NCBI RefSeq assembly: GCF_026898135.2
Contig: NZ_CP114035.2
Coordinates: 5,373,501 to 5,437,500, forward strand
Source of the DNA: Pseudomonas fortuita
GTDB taxonomy: Bacteria > Pseudomonadota > Gammaproteobacteria > Pseudomonadales > Pseudomonadaceae
Direction: 5' to 3'
DNA length: 64,000 bases
Both the position numbers and the translations under genes were made by a program. Below, one piece after another: positions 18,301 through 27,780 of this stretch. The first letter of the stretch is position 1. Every line of letters starts with the position of its first letter. The notes beneath the pieces are model-generated. The model did not search any database. It was not told the DNA's origin and saw nothing but the letters and a program-made list of their open reading frames with translations.

Positions 18301-18374
18301 GGTAACACATCAGTTCCCACAAAAATCTGTTACCCAACCTTTCCGCCGTAACAGTTCCCGAGGCGTACGGTAAC
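18301..18374. promoter_or_regulatory. Candidate CbrB upstream activating sites for crcZ
   Basis: The dyad CTGTTAC (18327-18333) and GTAACAG (18348-18354) is flanked by further GGTAAC copies at 18301-18306 and 18369-18374. They lie 80-150 bases upstream of the sigma54 promoter, the usual distance for an NtrC-type activator. Identity as CbrB sites is inference from position and repetition. Confidence 0.65.
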
Positions 18375-18450
18375 GAAATTGCGACATTTTGAGCGTCGTG
18401 AAAACTGCTGAAATGCCTCAACCCCTTGATTTTACTGGGTTTGCAAAAGT

Positions 18451-18466
18451 TGGCACGGCACCTGCT
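18451..18466 (+). promoter_or_regulatory. Sigma54 promoter of crcZ
   Basis: TGGCACGGCACCTGCT matches the -24/-12 consensus TGGCAC-N5-TTGC(A/T) except for one base in the -12 element. A start about 12 bases beyond the GC pair falls near 18477. Confidence 0.9.
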
Positions 18467-18476
18467 ATATGCTTAG

Positions 18477-18845
18477 TACAAAAACAATAACAAGCACTGC
18501 AACCTAAAATAAGAACAAGACGAAACGGCTCACGCACAATAAAAACAAGACGGCGGAGGCGCAGCTAACTGATTCTTTTGGAGAGGATGCGTGTTTGGGG
18601 CTTGCCCCACGACCAGGCAGAGAACAACAAAAACTGCACTAAAAAGCAGCGCCTGAACTGGTTGGATCGACAGATCAACGTGACATCAGCGGCCAAAGCA
18701 ATCCGTTTGCTCTTAACCCCTGGATTGGGGGTCGTCCACAAGCTTCGAGATTTGTGGACAGGGCACTCAACAAAAACAAAAAGCCCAGCAAAAAAAACAA
18801 TAAGAGCACGCAACGACTTCTTGGGGAGCTTAGGCTCCCCTTGTC
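18477..18845 (+). ncRNA. crcZ: CrcZ, small RNA that titrates Hfq/Crc
   Basis: A transcript unit of about 368 bases with no convincing protein frame. It carries at least six A-rich CA motifs of the type bound by Hfq/Crc: near 18479-18494, 18507-18521, 18536-18551, 18620-18633, 18767-18782 and 18788-18801. It starts just after the sigma54 promoter and ends in the hairpin at 18823-18840, which agrees with the size I recall for P. putida CrcZ. In Pseudomonas, CbrA-CbrB drives CrcZ when preferred carbon sources run low; the RNA binds Hfq-Crc and relieves catabolite repression of target mRNAs. Location between cbrB and pcnB is the conserved crcZ position. Confidence 0.93.
18823..18845 (+). terminator. 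Terminator of crcZ
   Basis: GGGGAGC and GCTCCCC form a seven-base-pair stem with a four-base loop, followed by TTGTCGTTT. The T tract is interrupted. Confidence 0.8.
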
Positions 18846-18901
18846 GTTTCTACCCTTCTGGCAGGCATCCTGCTACCCGCCTACACCATTCCCCGAGTAA
18901 A

Positions 18902-18910
18902 TGCTAGAAT
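18902..18910 (+). promoter_or_regulatory. Candidate extended -10 promoter of pcnB
   Basis: TGC-TAGAAT is an extended -10 element about 64 bases upstream of the pcnB ATG. Confidence 0.5.
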
Positions 18911-18973
18911 CCCCGCCCATCATGCGGCCATTCTCCTATTATTGGCCGAACATTCCTTCACACAGTGCATCCC

Positions 18974-20356
18974 ATGCTGAAGAAGCTGTTCCAGTCTTTC
19001 CGCCCGCCCGTACCGGGCACGCACCACAGGCGCACTACGCCTGAGGTGATCAACAAGAGCCAGCACTCGCTGCAGCGCCACCAGTTCAGCCGCCACGCGG
19101 TGAATATCGTGGAACGCCTGCAGAGCGCCGGCTACCAGGCTTACCTGGTCGGTGGCTGTGTCCGCGACCTGATGCTGGGCATTACGCCGAAAGATTTCGA
19201 CGTCGCCACCAGCGCCACCCCCGAACAGGTCCGTGCCGAATTCCGTAACGCGCGCATCATTGGTCGCCGCTTCAAACTGGTCCACGTGCATTTCGGCCGT
19301 GAGATCATCGAAGTTGCCACCTTCCGCGCCCCTCACTCGGAAGACGACCAGGGCGACAGCCACCGTTCGTCGCACAATTCCAGTGGCCGCATCCTGCGTG
19401 ACAACGTGTACGGCACCTTGGAAGAAGACGCGCAACGCCGCGACTTCACCATCAATGCCCTGTACTACGACCCGGTCAGCGAGCGCATTCTCGATTACGC
19501 CAACGGTGTGCACGATGTGCGCAACCGCCTGCTGCGGCTGATCGGCGACCCGACCCACCGCTACCAGGAAGACCCTGTGCGCATGCTGCGCGCGGTGCGT
19601 TTTGCCGCCAAGCTGGACTTCGGTATCGAGAAGCACACGGTCCAGCCGATCCGCCAGCTTGCCCCGCTGCTGCGCGAGATTCCGCCCGCACGCCTGTTCG
19701 AGGAAAGCCTCAAGCTGTTCCTCTCAGGCCAAGGCGCCATGGCCTTCGAGATGCTGGTCGACCTGCAGCTGTTCGAGCCGTTGTTCCCGGCCAGCGCACA
19801 CGCCCTGGACGAGCGCCCGACCTACGCCCACACACTGATCAGCCAAGCGTTGCAAAACACCGACCTGCGGGTGAAGCAGGGCAAACCGGTAACCCCGGCG
19901 TTCCTGTTCGCCGCACTGCTGTGGCCAGCCCTGCCGGCCCGCGTGCTGCACCTGCAGAACCAGGGCGTGCCGCCGATTCCCGCCATGAACGGCGCGGCCC
20001 ACGACCTGATCGCCGAGCAATGCGCGCGCATCGCCATCCCCAAGCGTTTCACGCTGCCGATCCGCGAGATCTGGGACATGCAGGAGCGCCTGCCACGGCG
20101 CAGCGGCAAACGCGCCGACATGCTGCTGGACAACCCTCGCTTCCGCGCCGGTTACGACTTCCTGCTGCTGCGTGAAAGCGCCGGGGAAGATACCGACGAC
20201 CTCGGCCAGTGGTGGACCGACTACCAGGATGCCAACGACAGCGAGCGTCGCGAGATGATTCGCGAGCTGGGCAGCCGTGACGAAGGTGCCGGCCCGCGCA
20301 AACGCAAACGCAGCACCAGCAAACGCAAACGCGGTGGTGACGAGGCGTCCGAGTGA
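18974..20356 (+). CDS. pcnB: Poly(A) polymerase I
   Basis: About 460 residues from ATG 18974 (MLKKLFQSFRPP); a GTG three codons earlier is a possible alternative. The class II nucleotidyltransferase core is LVGGCVRDLMLG followed by P-K-D-F-D-V-A-T, whose Asp pair binds metal. RRDFTINALYYDP and the neck-region RYQEDPVRMLRAVRFAAKL are typical of the poly(A) polymerase/CCA-transferase superfamily. The long basic tail (GPRKRKRSTSKRKRGGDE) favours poly(A) polymerase over CCA transferase. It adds 3' A tails that mark RNA for decay. Its stop overlaps the folK start (GTGA). Confidence 0.95.
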   Translation: MLKKLFQSFRPPVPGTHHRRTTPEVINKSQHSLQRHQFSRHAVNIVERLQSAGYQAYLVGGCVRDLMLGITPKDFDVATSATPEQVRAEFRNARIIGRRFKLVHVHFGREIIEVATFRAPHSEDDQGDSHRSSHNSSGRILRDNVYGTLEEDAQRRDFTINALYYDPVSERILDYANGVHDVRNRLLRLIGDPTHRYQEDPVRMLRAVRFAAKLDFGIEKHTVQPIRQLAPLLREIPPARLFEESLKLFLSGQGAMAFEMLVDLQLFEPLFPASAHALDERPTYAHTLISQALQNTDLRVKQGKPVTPAFLFAALLWPALPARVLHLQNQGVPPIPAMNGAAHDLIAEQCARIAIPKRFTLPIREIWDMQERLPRRSGKRADMLLDNPRFRAGYDFLLLRESAGEDTDDLGQWWTDYQDANDSERREMIRELGSRDEGAGPRKRKRSTSKRKRGGDEASE

Positions 20357-20832
20357 AGACTCGCGCCTACGTCGGCCTGGGCAGCAACCTGGACGCACCC
20401 GCCGAACAACTGCGCAGTGCCTTGCAGGCGCTTGACCAGGTGGAGGGTACTCGCCTGGTGGCGGCTTCGGCCTTGTACACCAGCGATTCGCTGCTGCCCG
20501 GCCAACCGCGTTACACCAACGCTGTCGCCGCCCTGGACACCGCACTGCCGCCTCTGGCGCTGCTCGATGCACTGCAAGCCATCGAGAACGGCCAGGGCCG
20601 CGTGCGCAAGGAGCGCTGGGGCCCGCGCACGCTGGACCTGGACATCCTGCTGTTCGGTGACCTGGTACTCGACGAGCCACGCCTGAAAGTGCCGCATTAC
20701 CACATGCATGCCCGGCCTTTCGTGCTGTACCCACTGGCCGAACTGGTGCCGGACGACTTCCACCTGGCAGATGGCCGCGCCCTCGCGCAATTGCTCGGCG
20801 ACTGCCCGTTCGTCGGCCTTGAACGCCTGTAA
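20353..20832 (+). CDS. folK: 2-amino-4-hydroxy-6-hydroxymethyldihydropteridine pyrophosphokinase (HPPK)
   Basis: A 159-residue folate enzyme that pyrophosphorylates the pterin before FolP couples it to p-aminobenzoate. It has the N-terminal YVGLGSNLDAPAEQL and the signature RWGPRTLDLDILLFGD with the Mg-binding Asp pair, then PHYHMHARPFVLYPLAEL. The GTG start overlaps the pcnB stop by four bases, so the two are translationally coupled. folP lies elsewhere in the window at 44003-44854. Confidence 0.96.
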   Translation: MKTRAYVGLGSNLDAPAEQLRSALQALDQVEGTRLVAASALYTSDSLLPGQPRYTNAVAALDTALPPLALLDALQAIENGQGRVRKERWGPRTLDLDILLFGDLVLDEPRLKVPHYHMHARPFVLYPLAELVPDDFHLADGRALAQLLGDCPFVGLERL

Positions 20833-20863
20833 ACCGGGCGTTCCAGCGTTGCACACTGGCACG

Positions 20864-20938
20864 GTAACGCCAGTAACACCCTGATCGTAACAATGCGGTA
20901 ACAGGGTGATTGACTTCCCCCACCTCGCTCACGACTAT
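20864..20938 (+). promoter_or_regulatory. panB promoter region with four GTAAC repeats
   Basis: TTGACT (20910-20915) and GACTAT (20933-20938) are separated by 17 bases, a good sigma70 pair. Immediately upstream, GTAAC occurs four times in the same orientation at 20864, 20873, 20887 and 20898, three of them as GTAACA. The rest of the 262-base folK-panB gap shows no gene. Confidence 0.6.
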
Positions 20939-21094
20939 AGGCGTCCCGTGCAGCCCCAAAGTGCCGCATACCCGTATTTAGGCCCGGACGGACCTGTGCC
21001 CGAACATCACGCGCGATGATGTGCCGCTCCGGAAGATGACTACACGCGTTGAATGCAGTCGTTTTTTACAGCGCCTGAACGAGGATTTTCCGAC

Positions 21095-21895
21095 ATGCCT
21101 GAAGTAACCCTTACCACCCTCAATGGCCTCAAGGCCAAGGGTGAAAAAATCACCATGCTGACCTGCTACGACGCGACCTTCGCCAAGGCCGCCAGCCAGG
21201 CCGGCATTGAAGTGTTGCTGGTAGGCGACTCGCTGGGGATGGTCCTGCAGGGGCACGACAGCACCCTGCCGGTCACCACGGCGGACATGGCCTACCACAC
21301 CGCCAGCGTCAAACGCGGTAATGACGGTGCACTGATACTCACCGACCTGCCATTCATGGCGCACGCCACCCCGGAGCAAGCCTTTGCCAACAGCGCCACG
21401 CTTATGCGCGCCGGCGCCCACATGGTCAAAATCGAAGGCGCCGCCTGGCTGGCCGAAACCATCCGCCTGCTGGCTGAGCGCGGTGTGCCGGTGTGCGCAC
21501 ACATGGGCCTGACCCCGCAGACCGTCAACGTGCTGGGCGGCTACAAGGTGCAAGGCCGTCAGGAGGCCCAGGCCCGGCAGATGCGCGCCGACGCCATCGC
21601 CCTCGAACAGGCCGGCGCGGCCATGCTGCTGCTCGAATGCGTACCCAGCGAACTGGCGGCAGAAATCACCAACGCCGTGGGCATCCCGGTGATCGGCATT
21701 GGCGCCGGCAGCGCCACCGATGGCCAGGTGCTGGTACTGCACGACATGCTCGGCCTGTCGCTGAGCGGCCGAGTGCCGAAGTTCGTGAAGAACTTCATGC
21801 AAGGCCAGCCCGATATCCACAGCGCGCTCGTCGCTTACGTCGAGGCGGTCAAGCAAGTCAGCTTCCCTGGTAGCGAACACGGGTTCAGTGCATGA
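21095..21895 (+). CDS. panB: 3-methyl-2-oxobutanoate hydroxymethyltransferase
   Basis: A 266-residue enzyme making ketopantoate from 2-oxoisovalerate, the first committed step of pantothenate and CoA synthesis. ATG at 21095 ([16 protein letters not shown]) is preferred over an earlier in-frame ATG at 21053 because it gives the standard N-terminus and follows GAGG. Motifs include [36 protein letters not shown] with Mg-binding Asp, and [21 protein letters not shown]. The panC start overlaps its stop by ATGA. Confidence 0.97.
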   Translation: MPEVTLTTLNGLKAKGEKITMLTCYDATFAKAASQAGIEVLLVGDSLGMVLQGHDSTLPVTTADMAYHTASVKRGNDGALILTDLPFMAHATPEQAFANSATLMRAGAHMVKIEGAAWLAETIRLLAERGVPVCAHMGLTPQTVNVLGGYKVQGRQEAQARQMRADAIALEQAGAAMLLLECVPSELAAEITNAVGIPVIGIGAGSATDGQVLVLHDMLGLSLSGRVPKFVKNFMQGQPDIHSALVAYVEAVKQVSFPGSEHGFSA

Positions 21896-22755
21896 ATACA
21901 GTCAAGACCGTCCGCGAATTGCGCGCCGCCGTCGCCCGCGCTCGCGGTGAAGGCAAGCGCATCGGCTTCGTGCCCACCATGGGCAACCTGCACAGCGGCC
22001 ACGCGGCCCTGGTAACCAAGGCTGCGCAGCGCGCCGATTTCGTGGTGGCCAGCATCTTCGTCAACCCGCTGCAGTTTGGCGCCAACGAAGACCTCGACAA
22101 GTACCCGCGCACCCTGGCCGCAGACCAGGAGCGCCTGCTGCAGGCCGGCTGCAACCTGCTGTTCGCGCCCACCGTGGAAGAGATGTACCCCGACGGCATG
22201 AGCGTGCAAACCCGCGTCAGCGTGCCCCACCTGTCCGAAGGCCTGTGCGGCGCCAGCCGGCCGGGGCATTTCGAAGGTGTGGCCACCGTGGTCAGCAAGC
22301 TGTTCAACATGGTCCAGCCAGACCTTGCCGTGTTCGGTGAAAAGGACTTCCAGCAACTGGCGGTGATCCGCGCCATGGTGCGCGACCTGAACATGCCGGT
22401 TCAGATCATTGGCGAGCCCACTGTGCGTGCCGAGGATGGCCTGGCACTGTCGTCGCGCAATGGCTACCTCACGCCGGAGCAGCGTGCGACCGCGCCGGTG
22501 CTGTACCGCACGCTGCAGCACATCGCAGCGGCCATCGGCCGTGGCCAACGGGATTTTGCCGCGCTGGTCGCCGAGGGGCAGGCGCAGCTGAGTGCTGCGG
22601 GGCTGCGCGCGGATTATCTGGAAGTGCGCCATGCCGTGAGCCTACGCCCGGCAATGATCGATGATCGCGATTTGGTGGTGATTGCTGCGGCTTATCTGGG
22701 TAACACCAGGTTGATCGACAACCTTTACCTGCATGTGGAAGAAAAGACCGCATAA
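21892..22755 (+). CDS. panC: Pantothenate synthetase
   Basis: A 287-residue ligase joining pantoate and beta-alanine with ATP. It has the HIGH-like [11 protein letters not shown] preceded by VPTMGNLH, the [19 protein letters not shown] segment and the KMSKS-like [10 protein letters not shown]. It is translationally coupled to panB. In P. aeruginosa panD, which supplies beta-alanine, follows panC; here the next gene is pgi and no panD frame exists in the 237-base gap. Confidence 0.97.
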   Translation: MNTVKTVRELRAAVARARGEGKRIGFVPTMGNLHSGHAALVTKAAQRADFVVASIFVNPLQFGANEDLDKYPRTLAADQERLLQAGCNLLFAPTVEEMYPDGMSVQTRVSVPHLSEGLCGASRPGHFEGVATVVSKLFNMVQPDLAVFGEKDFQQLAVIRAMVRDLNMPVQIIGEPTVRAEDGLALSSRNGYLTPEQRATAPVLYRTLQHIAAAIGRGQRDFAALVAEGQAQLSAAGLRADYLEVRHAVSLRPAMIDDRDLVVIAAAYLGNTRLIDNLYLHVEEKTA

Positions 22756-22776
22756 CGGCCTGGGGCTGCTATGCAG

Positions 22777-22858
22777 CCCATTCGCGGGACAAGCCCGCTC
22801 CCACAGCCGTCAAGCCCGACACAGAAACTGTGGGAGCGGCCTTGTGCCGCGAATGGGG
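22777..22858. repeat. REPIN-like inverted repeat after panC
   Basis: Arms CATTCGCGGGACAAGCCCGC...CCCACAG and CTGTGGGAGCGG...CCGCGAATG face each other. It fills part of the panC-pgi gap. Confidence 0.8.
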
Positions 22859-22916
22859 CGCAAAGCGCTCCCCAAAATCACCCTGCCATACCCATTCCCA
22901 GTGCGTGGCCTTTGCC

Positions 22917-22922
22917 TATAAT
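22917..22922 (+). promoter_or_regulatory. -10 box upstream of pgi
   Basis: A perfect TATAAT lies 70 bases before the pgi ATG; the -35 (TTCCCA, 16 bases upstream) is weak. Confidence 0.5.
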
Positions 22923-22992
22923 GATGCCAGCCTGAACCCGGCAATGACTGCCGTGTCCAAGGCCTCATCACGCACCAAGGGAACCCCGCGCA

Positions 22993-24657
22993 ATGGCGTA
23001 TTACCGTACACCCCACGATGTGACGGCGCTGCCCGCCTGGCAGGCGCTTCAGCAACACCGCGACGCCATGCAAGGCTTCAGCATGCGCGAAGCCTTCGCC
23101 GCCGATGCCCAACGCTTCGACCAGTTCTCCCTGAGCTGCTGCGGCCTGTTCCTCGACTACTCGAAAAACCTGATCACCGAACAAAGCCGCGACCTGCTGG
23201 TGAACCTGGCCAACGAAGTGGGCCTGCAGGACGCCATCAAGTCGATGTTCAGCGGCGAAATCATCAACGCTTCCGAAGGCCGCCCGGTGCTGCACACCGC
23301 CCTGCGCCGGCCGGTGGGCGACAAGCTGAGCGTCAACGGCGTGAACGTCATGCCGGAAGTGCACAAGGTACTCAACCAGATCACCGAACTGGTCGGCCGC
23401 ATCCATGACGGCCTGTGGCGCGGCTACAGCGAAAAGCCGATCACCGACGTGGTCAACATTGGCATCGGTGGCTCGTTCCTTGGCCCCGAGCTGGTTTCCG
23501 AAGCGCTACTGCCTTACGCTCAGCGTGGCGTACGCTGCCACTACCTGGCGAACATCGACGGCAGTGAATTCCACGAGCTCTCGGCCAACCTGCGCGCCGA
23601 AACCACCCTGTTCATCGTCTCGTCGAAGTCGTTCAACACCCTCGAGACCCTGAAAAACGCCATGGCTGCGCGTACCTGGTACCTGGCCCAGGGCGGCTCG
23701 GAAGCCGAGCTGTACCGCCATTTCATCGCGGTTTCCAGCAACAAGGCCGCCGCAGTGGCGTTCGGCATTCGCGAAGAGAACATCTTCCCAATGTGGGACT
23801 GGGTGGGTGGGCGCTATTCGCTATGGTCGGCCATCGGCCTGCCCATCGCCCTGGCCATCGGCACCGCCAACTTCAAGGAGCTGCTGTCAGGTGCCCACAC
23901 CATGGACCAGCACTTCCAGACCGCGCCGTTCGACAAGAACATGCCGGTGCTGCTGGCCCTGCTGGGTGTGTGGTATGGCAATTTCTGGGGCGCGAGCAGC
24001 CACGCGATCCTGCCGTACGACCACTACCTGCGCAACATTACCAAGCACCTGCAGCAGCTGGACATGGAGTCCAACGGCAAGAGCGTGCTGCAGGACGGCG
24101 CCCCGGTGAAAACCGCCACCGGCCCGGTGATCTGGGGCGGCGTCGGCTGTAACGGCCAGCATGCCTACCACCAGTTGTTGCACCAGGGCACCCAGCTGAT
24201 TCCGGCCGACTTCATCGTGCCGGTCGTGAGCTTCAACCCGGTGGCCGACCATCATCAGTGGCTGTACGCCAACTGCCTGTCGCAGAGCCAGGCGCTGATG
24301 CAGGGCAAGACACGTGAAGAAGCCGAGGCCGAACTGCGCAGCAAAGGCCTGAACGAAGCGGACATCGAGAAGCTGGCCCCGCATAAGGTGATCCCGGGCA
24401 ACCGCCCTAGCAACACCCTGGTAGTGGAGCGCATCAGCCCACGCCGCCTCGGCGCGCTGGTGGCAATGTATGAGCACAAGGTGTTCGTGCAGAGCGTCAT
24501 CTGGGGCATCAACGCCTTTGACCAGTGGGGCGTGGAGCTGGGCAAAGAGCTGGGCAAGGGTGTGTACCAACGCCTGGTTGGCACCCTGGAAGACAGCGCC
24601 GAAGACGGCTCCACCCAAGGCCTGATCAACTACTTCCGCGGCCGTCACCGCGGGTGA
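22993..24657 (+). CDS. pgi: Glucose-6-phosphate isomerase
   Basis: A 554-residue cytosolic enzyme interconverting glucose-6-phosphate and fructose-6-phosphate. Both family signatures are present: the SIS-domain stretch [14 protein letters not shown] and the active-site segment near [20 protein letters not shown] with the catalytic His; the later [12 protein letters not shown] holds the catalytic Lys region. Length is normal. In pseudomonads lacking phosphofructokinase the enzyme serves mainly the Entner-Doudoroff cycle and gluconeogenesis. It stands alone between two REP pairs. Confidence 0.97.
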   Translation: MAYYRTPHDVTALPAWQALQQHRDAMQGFSMREAFAADAQRFDQFSLSCCGLFLDYSKNLITEQSRDLLVNLANEVGLQDAIKSMFSGEIINASEGRPVLHTALRRPVGDKLSVNGVNVMPEVHKVLNQITELVGRIHDGLWRGYSEKPITDVVNIGIGGSFLGPELVSEALLPYAQRGVRCHYLANIDGSEFHELSANLRAETTLFIVSSKSFNTLETLKNAMAARTWYLAQGGSEAELYRHFIAVSSNKAAAVAFGIREENIFPMWDWVGGRYSLWSAIGLPIALAIGTANFKELLSGAHTMDQHFQTAPFDKNMPVLLALLGVWYGNFWGASSHAILPYDHYLRNITKHLQQLDMESNGKSVLQDGAPVKTATGPVIWGGVGCNGQHAYHQLLHQGTQLIPADFIVPVVSFNPVADHHQWLYANCLSQSQALMQGKTREEAEAELRSKGLNEADIEKLAPHKVIPGNRPSNTLVVERISPRRLGALVAMYEHKVFVQSVIWGINAFDQWGVELGKELGKGVYQRLVGTLEDSAEDGSTQGLINYFRGRHRG

Positions 24658-24665
24658 TCTAACGC

Positions 24666-24773
24666 CTGCACGGGGCTCTTCGCGGGTAAACCCGTTCCCA
24701 CAGGTACTGCACAAGTTCCAAGCATCGTGCGGTCCCTGTGGGAGCGGGTTCACCCGCGAAGAGGCCAGCACAG
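24666..24773. repeat. REPIN-like inverted repeat between pgi and acs
   Basis: Arms containing CTCTTCGCGGGTAAACCCG...CCCACAG and CTGTGGGAGCGGG...CCCGCGAAGAG face each other across about 32 bases. Confidence 0.83.
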
Positions 24774-24855
24774 GTTGAACACCGCTCCCAGCTACACTGT
24801 CCTATCGAATAGCCGTTGCAGTCCATCGCCCCTTACAAGAGCAGGACCACCCGCC

Positions 24856-26790
24856 ATGTTCGATATCCGCAATTACCCCCAGGCACTGGCCGTCAGCCAG
24901 TCTGCCACCCTCACCCCCGACGACTACCGCCGCCTCTACCGCCAGTCAGTCGACGACCCTGACACCTTCTGGGCCGAACAGGCCAAGCGCCTTGACTGGG
25001 TCAAGCCCTGGTCAAGCGTGCAGCAATGCGACTTGAACACCGGCAAGGCTCGCTGGTTCGACGGCGCTCAGCTCAACGTCAGCTACAACTGCATCGACCG
25101 TCACCTGGCCCAGCGCGCAGAGCAAACCGCGCTGCTGTGGGAAGGCGACGATCCCCACGACGCCAAGGCCATCACCTACCGCGAACTGCACCGCCAGGTC
25201 TGCCGCCTGGCCAATGCGATGAAGGCCCGCGGCGTGAAAAAAGGCGACCGGGTATGCATCTACATGCCGATGATCCCCGAAGCCGCCTTCGCCATGCTCG
25301 CCTGCACCCGCATCGGTGCCATCCACTCGGTGGTGTTCGGCGGTTTCTCCCCCGACGCCCTGCGTGACCGCATCCTCGACGCCGATTGCCGCACTGTGAT
25401 CACCGCCGATGAAGGCGTGCGCGGTGGCAAGCGCATCCCGCTGAAGCAGAACGTCGACAAGGCCCTGGCCAGCTGCCCCGCGGTCAGCAGCGTGTTCGTG
25501 GTACGCCGCACCGGCAGCGATGTGAGCTGGGCCGAAGGCCGCGACGTCTGGTACCACGAGGTGACCGACAAAGCCGGCGACGACTGCCCACCCGAGCCGA
25601 TGGAGGCCGAAGACCCGCTGTTCATCCTCTACACCTCCGGCAGCACCGGCAAACCCAAAGGCGTGCTGCACACCACCGGCGGCTACCTGCTGCAGGCGAC
25701 GATGACCTTCAAGGTAGTGTTCGATTACCGCGACGGCGAGGTGTTCTGGTGCACCGCCGACGTAGGCTGGGTTACCGGCCACAGCTACATCGTCTATGGC
25801 CCGCTGGCCAATGGCGCGATCTCGCTGATGTTCGAAGGCGTGCCCAACTACCCGGACACCTCGCGCTTCTGGCAAGTGGTGGACAAGCATCAGGTGAACA
25901 TCTTCTACACCGCACCGACCGCCCTGCGCGCACTGATGCGCGAGGGGTCCGCACCGCTGCAGGGCACTTCGCGCAAAAGCCTGCGCCTGCTGGGCAGCGT
26001 CGGCGAGCCGATCAACCCCGAAGCTTGGGAATGGTATTTCGAGGAAGTGGGGCAAAAACGCTGCCCCATCGTCGATACCTGGTGGCAGACCGAAACTGGG
26101 GGCATCATGCTCACCCCGCTTCCCGGCTCGCAATCGCTCAAGCCCGGCTGCGCCACTCAGCCCATGTTCGGCGTGCAACCCGCACTGCTGGACGAAAAAG
26201 GCCAGCTGATCGAAGGCCCCGGCGCTGGCCTGCTGGTCATCAAGGCCAGCTGGCCTGGCCAGATCCGCAGCGTCTATGGCGACCACCAGCGCATGGTCGA
26301 CACTTACTTCAAGCCCATGCCCGGCTATTACTTCACCGGCGACGGAGCCCGCCGCGATGCCGATGGCGACTACTGGATCACCGGGCGCATCGACGATGTG
26401 ATCAACGTGTCAGGGCACCGCATCGGCACCGCTGAAGTGGAAAGCGCGCTGGTGCTGCATGACCGCGTCGCCGAGGCAGCGGTGGTCGGTTACCCTCACG
26501 ACCTGAAGGGCCAGGGCGTGTACGCCTTCGTCACGCCCATGAATGGCGTGACCCCGGACGATGCGCTCAAGGCCGAGCTGCTGGCCCTGGTCAGCAAGGA
26601 AATCGGCAGTTTCGCCAAGCCCGAGCTGATTCAGTGGGCGCCCGCATTGCCCAAGACCCGCTCAGGCAAGATCATGCGGCGTATACTGCGCAAAATCGCC
26701 TGCAACGAGCTGGACAACCTTGGCGATACCTCGACCCTGGCCGACCCCAGCGTGGTACAGGGCCTGATCGATAAACGCCTCAACCAGTAA
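24856..26790 (+). CDS. acs: Acetyl-CoA synthetase
   Basis: A 644-residue AMP-forming ligase converting acetate, ATP and CoA to acetyl-CoA. ATG at 24856 ([15 protein letters not shown]) gives the family N-terminus; in-frame codons upstream lie in REP sequence. Motifs are the P-loop [39 protein letters not shown] and the C-terminal [10 protein letters not shown], whose Lys is the known acetylation switch of Acs enzymes. The P. aeruginosa counterpart beside pgi is acsB. A short gap of 42 bases leads to the MpaB-family gene, so the two may be co-transcribed. Confidence 0.96.
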   Translation: MFDIRNYPQALAVSQSATLTPDDYRRLYRQSVDDPDTFWAEQAKRLDWVKPWSSVQQCDLNTGKARWFDGAQLNVSYNCIDRHLAQRAEQTALLWEGDDPHDAKAITYRELHRQVCRLANAMKARGVKKGDRVCIYMPMIPEAAFAMLACTRIGAIHSVVFGGFSPDALRDRILDADCRTVITADEGVRGGKRIPLKQNVDKALASCPAVSSVFVVRRTGSDVSWAEGRDVWYHEVTDKAGDDCPPEPMEAEDPLFILYTSGSTGKPKGVLHTTGGYLLQATMTFKVVFDYRDGEVFWCTADVGWVTGHSYIVYGPLANGAISLMFEGVPNYPDTSRFWQVVDKHQVNIFYTAPTALRALMREGSAPLQGTSRKSLRLLGSVGEPINPEAWEWYFEEVGQKRCPIVDTWWQTETGGIMLTPLPGSQSLKPGCATQPMFGVQPALLDEKGQLIEGPGAGLLVIKASWPGQIRSVYGDHQRMVDTYFKPMPGYYFTGDGARRDADGDYWITGRIDDVINVSGHRIGTAEVESALVLHDRVAEAAVVGYPHDLKGQGVYAFVTPMNGVTPDDALKAELLALVSKEIGSFAKPELIQWAPALPKTRSGKIMRRILRKIACNELDNLGDTSTLADPSVVQGLIDKRLNQ

Positions 26791-26832
26791 CCGGCGGCCA
26801 CTGTCCATGGCCGCCCTGAACCTCAGGTCGCC

Positions 26833-27702
26833 ATGGAAGCCCTTCGTCGCCGCATCGAAACCCAGGTCATGAGCCTCACCGGGCTGGCCCTCGGCCAGCT
26901 CGACCTGGAATCGCCCAAGGGCGACCCGGGCCTGTTCGGCCCGCACAGCATCAGCTGGCAGGTACATGGCGACTTCCCCAGCATGCTGGTCGGTGGCATC
27001 AGCGCGCTGATGCTGCAGCTGCTGCATCCGCTGGCCCTGGCCGGCGTGTGGGACCACTCCAATTTCCGTGAAGACCTGCTCGGCCGCCTGCGCCGCACCA
27101 GCCAGTTCATTTCCGGTACCACCTTTGGTGCCACCGGCGATGCCGAATGGCTGATCGACAAGGTGCGCACCATTCACCTGCAGGTCACCGGCACGGCACC
27201 GGACGGCCGCCCCTACGCAGCCAGCGATCCGGACCTGCTGACCTGGGTGCATGTGGCGGAGGTCAGCAGTTTCCTCGCCGCCCACCTGCGTTATCGCAAC
27301 CCGCACCTGCCGCGCACCGAGCAGGATGCCTATTACAACGAAATCGCCCTGATCGCCGAGCGCCTTGGCGCCCGTGACGTGCCACGTTCGTGTCAGCAGG
27401 TCGAAGACTACCTGCAACGCATGCGCCCGCAGCTGCATTGCGATACGCGCAGCCATGAAGTCATACAGATCCTGCTCGACGCCCCTGCCCCCAGCCGCCT
27501 GGCACAGCCAGTTGGCAAGCTGATGCTGCACGCCGGTATCGACCTGCTGCCGGGCTGGGCACAGGCCATGCTCGGCCTGCAGCACGGAGCCTTGCAACAG
27601 CGCCTGATTCGCCTGGGCCTGCAACGCACCGCACCGGTACTGCGCTGGGCCATGCGCGACGGCTCGGCGCATCGGGCCAAACGGCGCATGGGCATCGAAT
27701 GA
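26833..27702 (+). CDS. MpaB-family (DUF2236) putative haem oxygenase
   Basis: A 289-residue protein of the family named for the fungal mycophenolic acid protein MpaB and rubber oxygenase Lcp. Supporting stretches are the HPLALAGVWDHSNFREDLLGRLRRT region and DPDLLTWVHVAEVSSFLAAHLRY, whose conserved His residues and acidic residues are the proposed haem ligands and catalytic residues. Bacterial members next to primary metabolism genes are uncharacterised and the substrate is unknown. It lies 42 bases after acs in the same orientation. Confidence 0.8.
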   Translation: MEALRRRIETQVMSLTGLALGQLDLESPKGDPGLFGPHSISWQVHGDFPSMLVGGISALMLQLLHPLALAGVWDHSNFREDLLGRLRRTSQFISGTTFGATGDAEWLIDKVRTIHLQVTGTAPDGRPYAASDPDLLTWVHVAEVSSFLAAHLRYRNPHLPRTEQDAYYNEIALIAERLGARDVPRSCQQVEDYLQRMRPQLHCDTRSHEVIQILLDAPAPSRLAQPVGKLMLHAGIDLLPGWAQAMLGLQHGALQQRLIRLGLQRTAPVLRWAMRDGSAHRAKRRMGIE

Positions 27703-27780
27703 GGCCAAGTGGTCGCGCCTGCGGAACTGATTTAACGTGCCATACTCCAAGCACTCCTGCTTAGACAGACGAAGCGACAC

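Noticed and set aside
18477..18845. Short open frames inside crcZ, including a 109-codon frame beginning at 18578
   Set aside because: They have no ribosome-binding site or family likeness, and the segment fits CrcZ by promoter, motifs and size.
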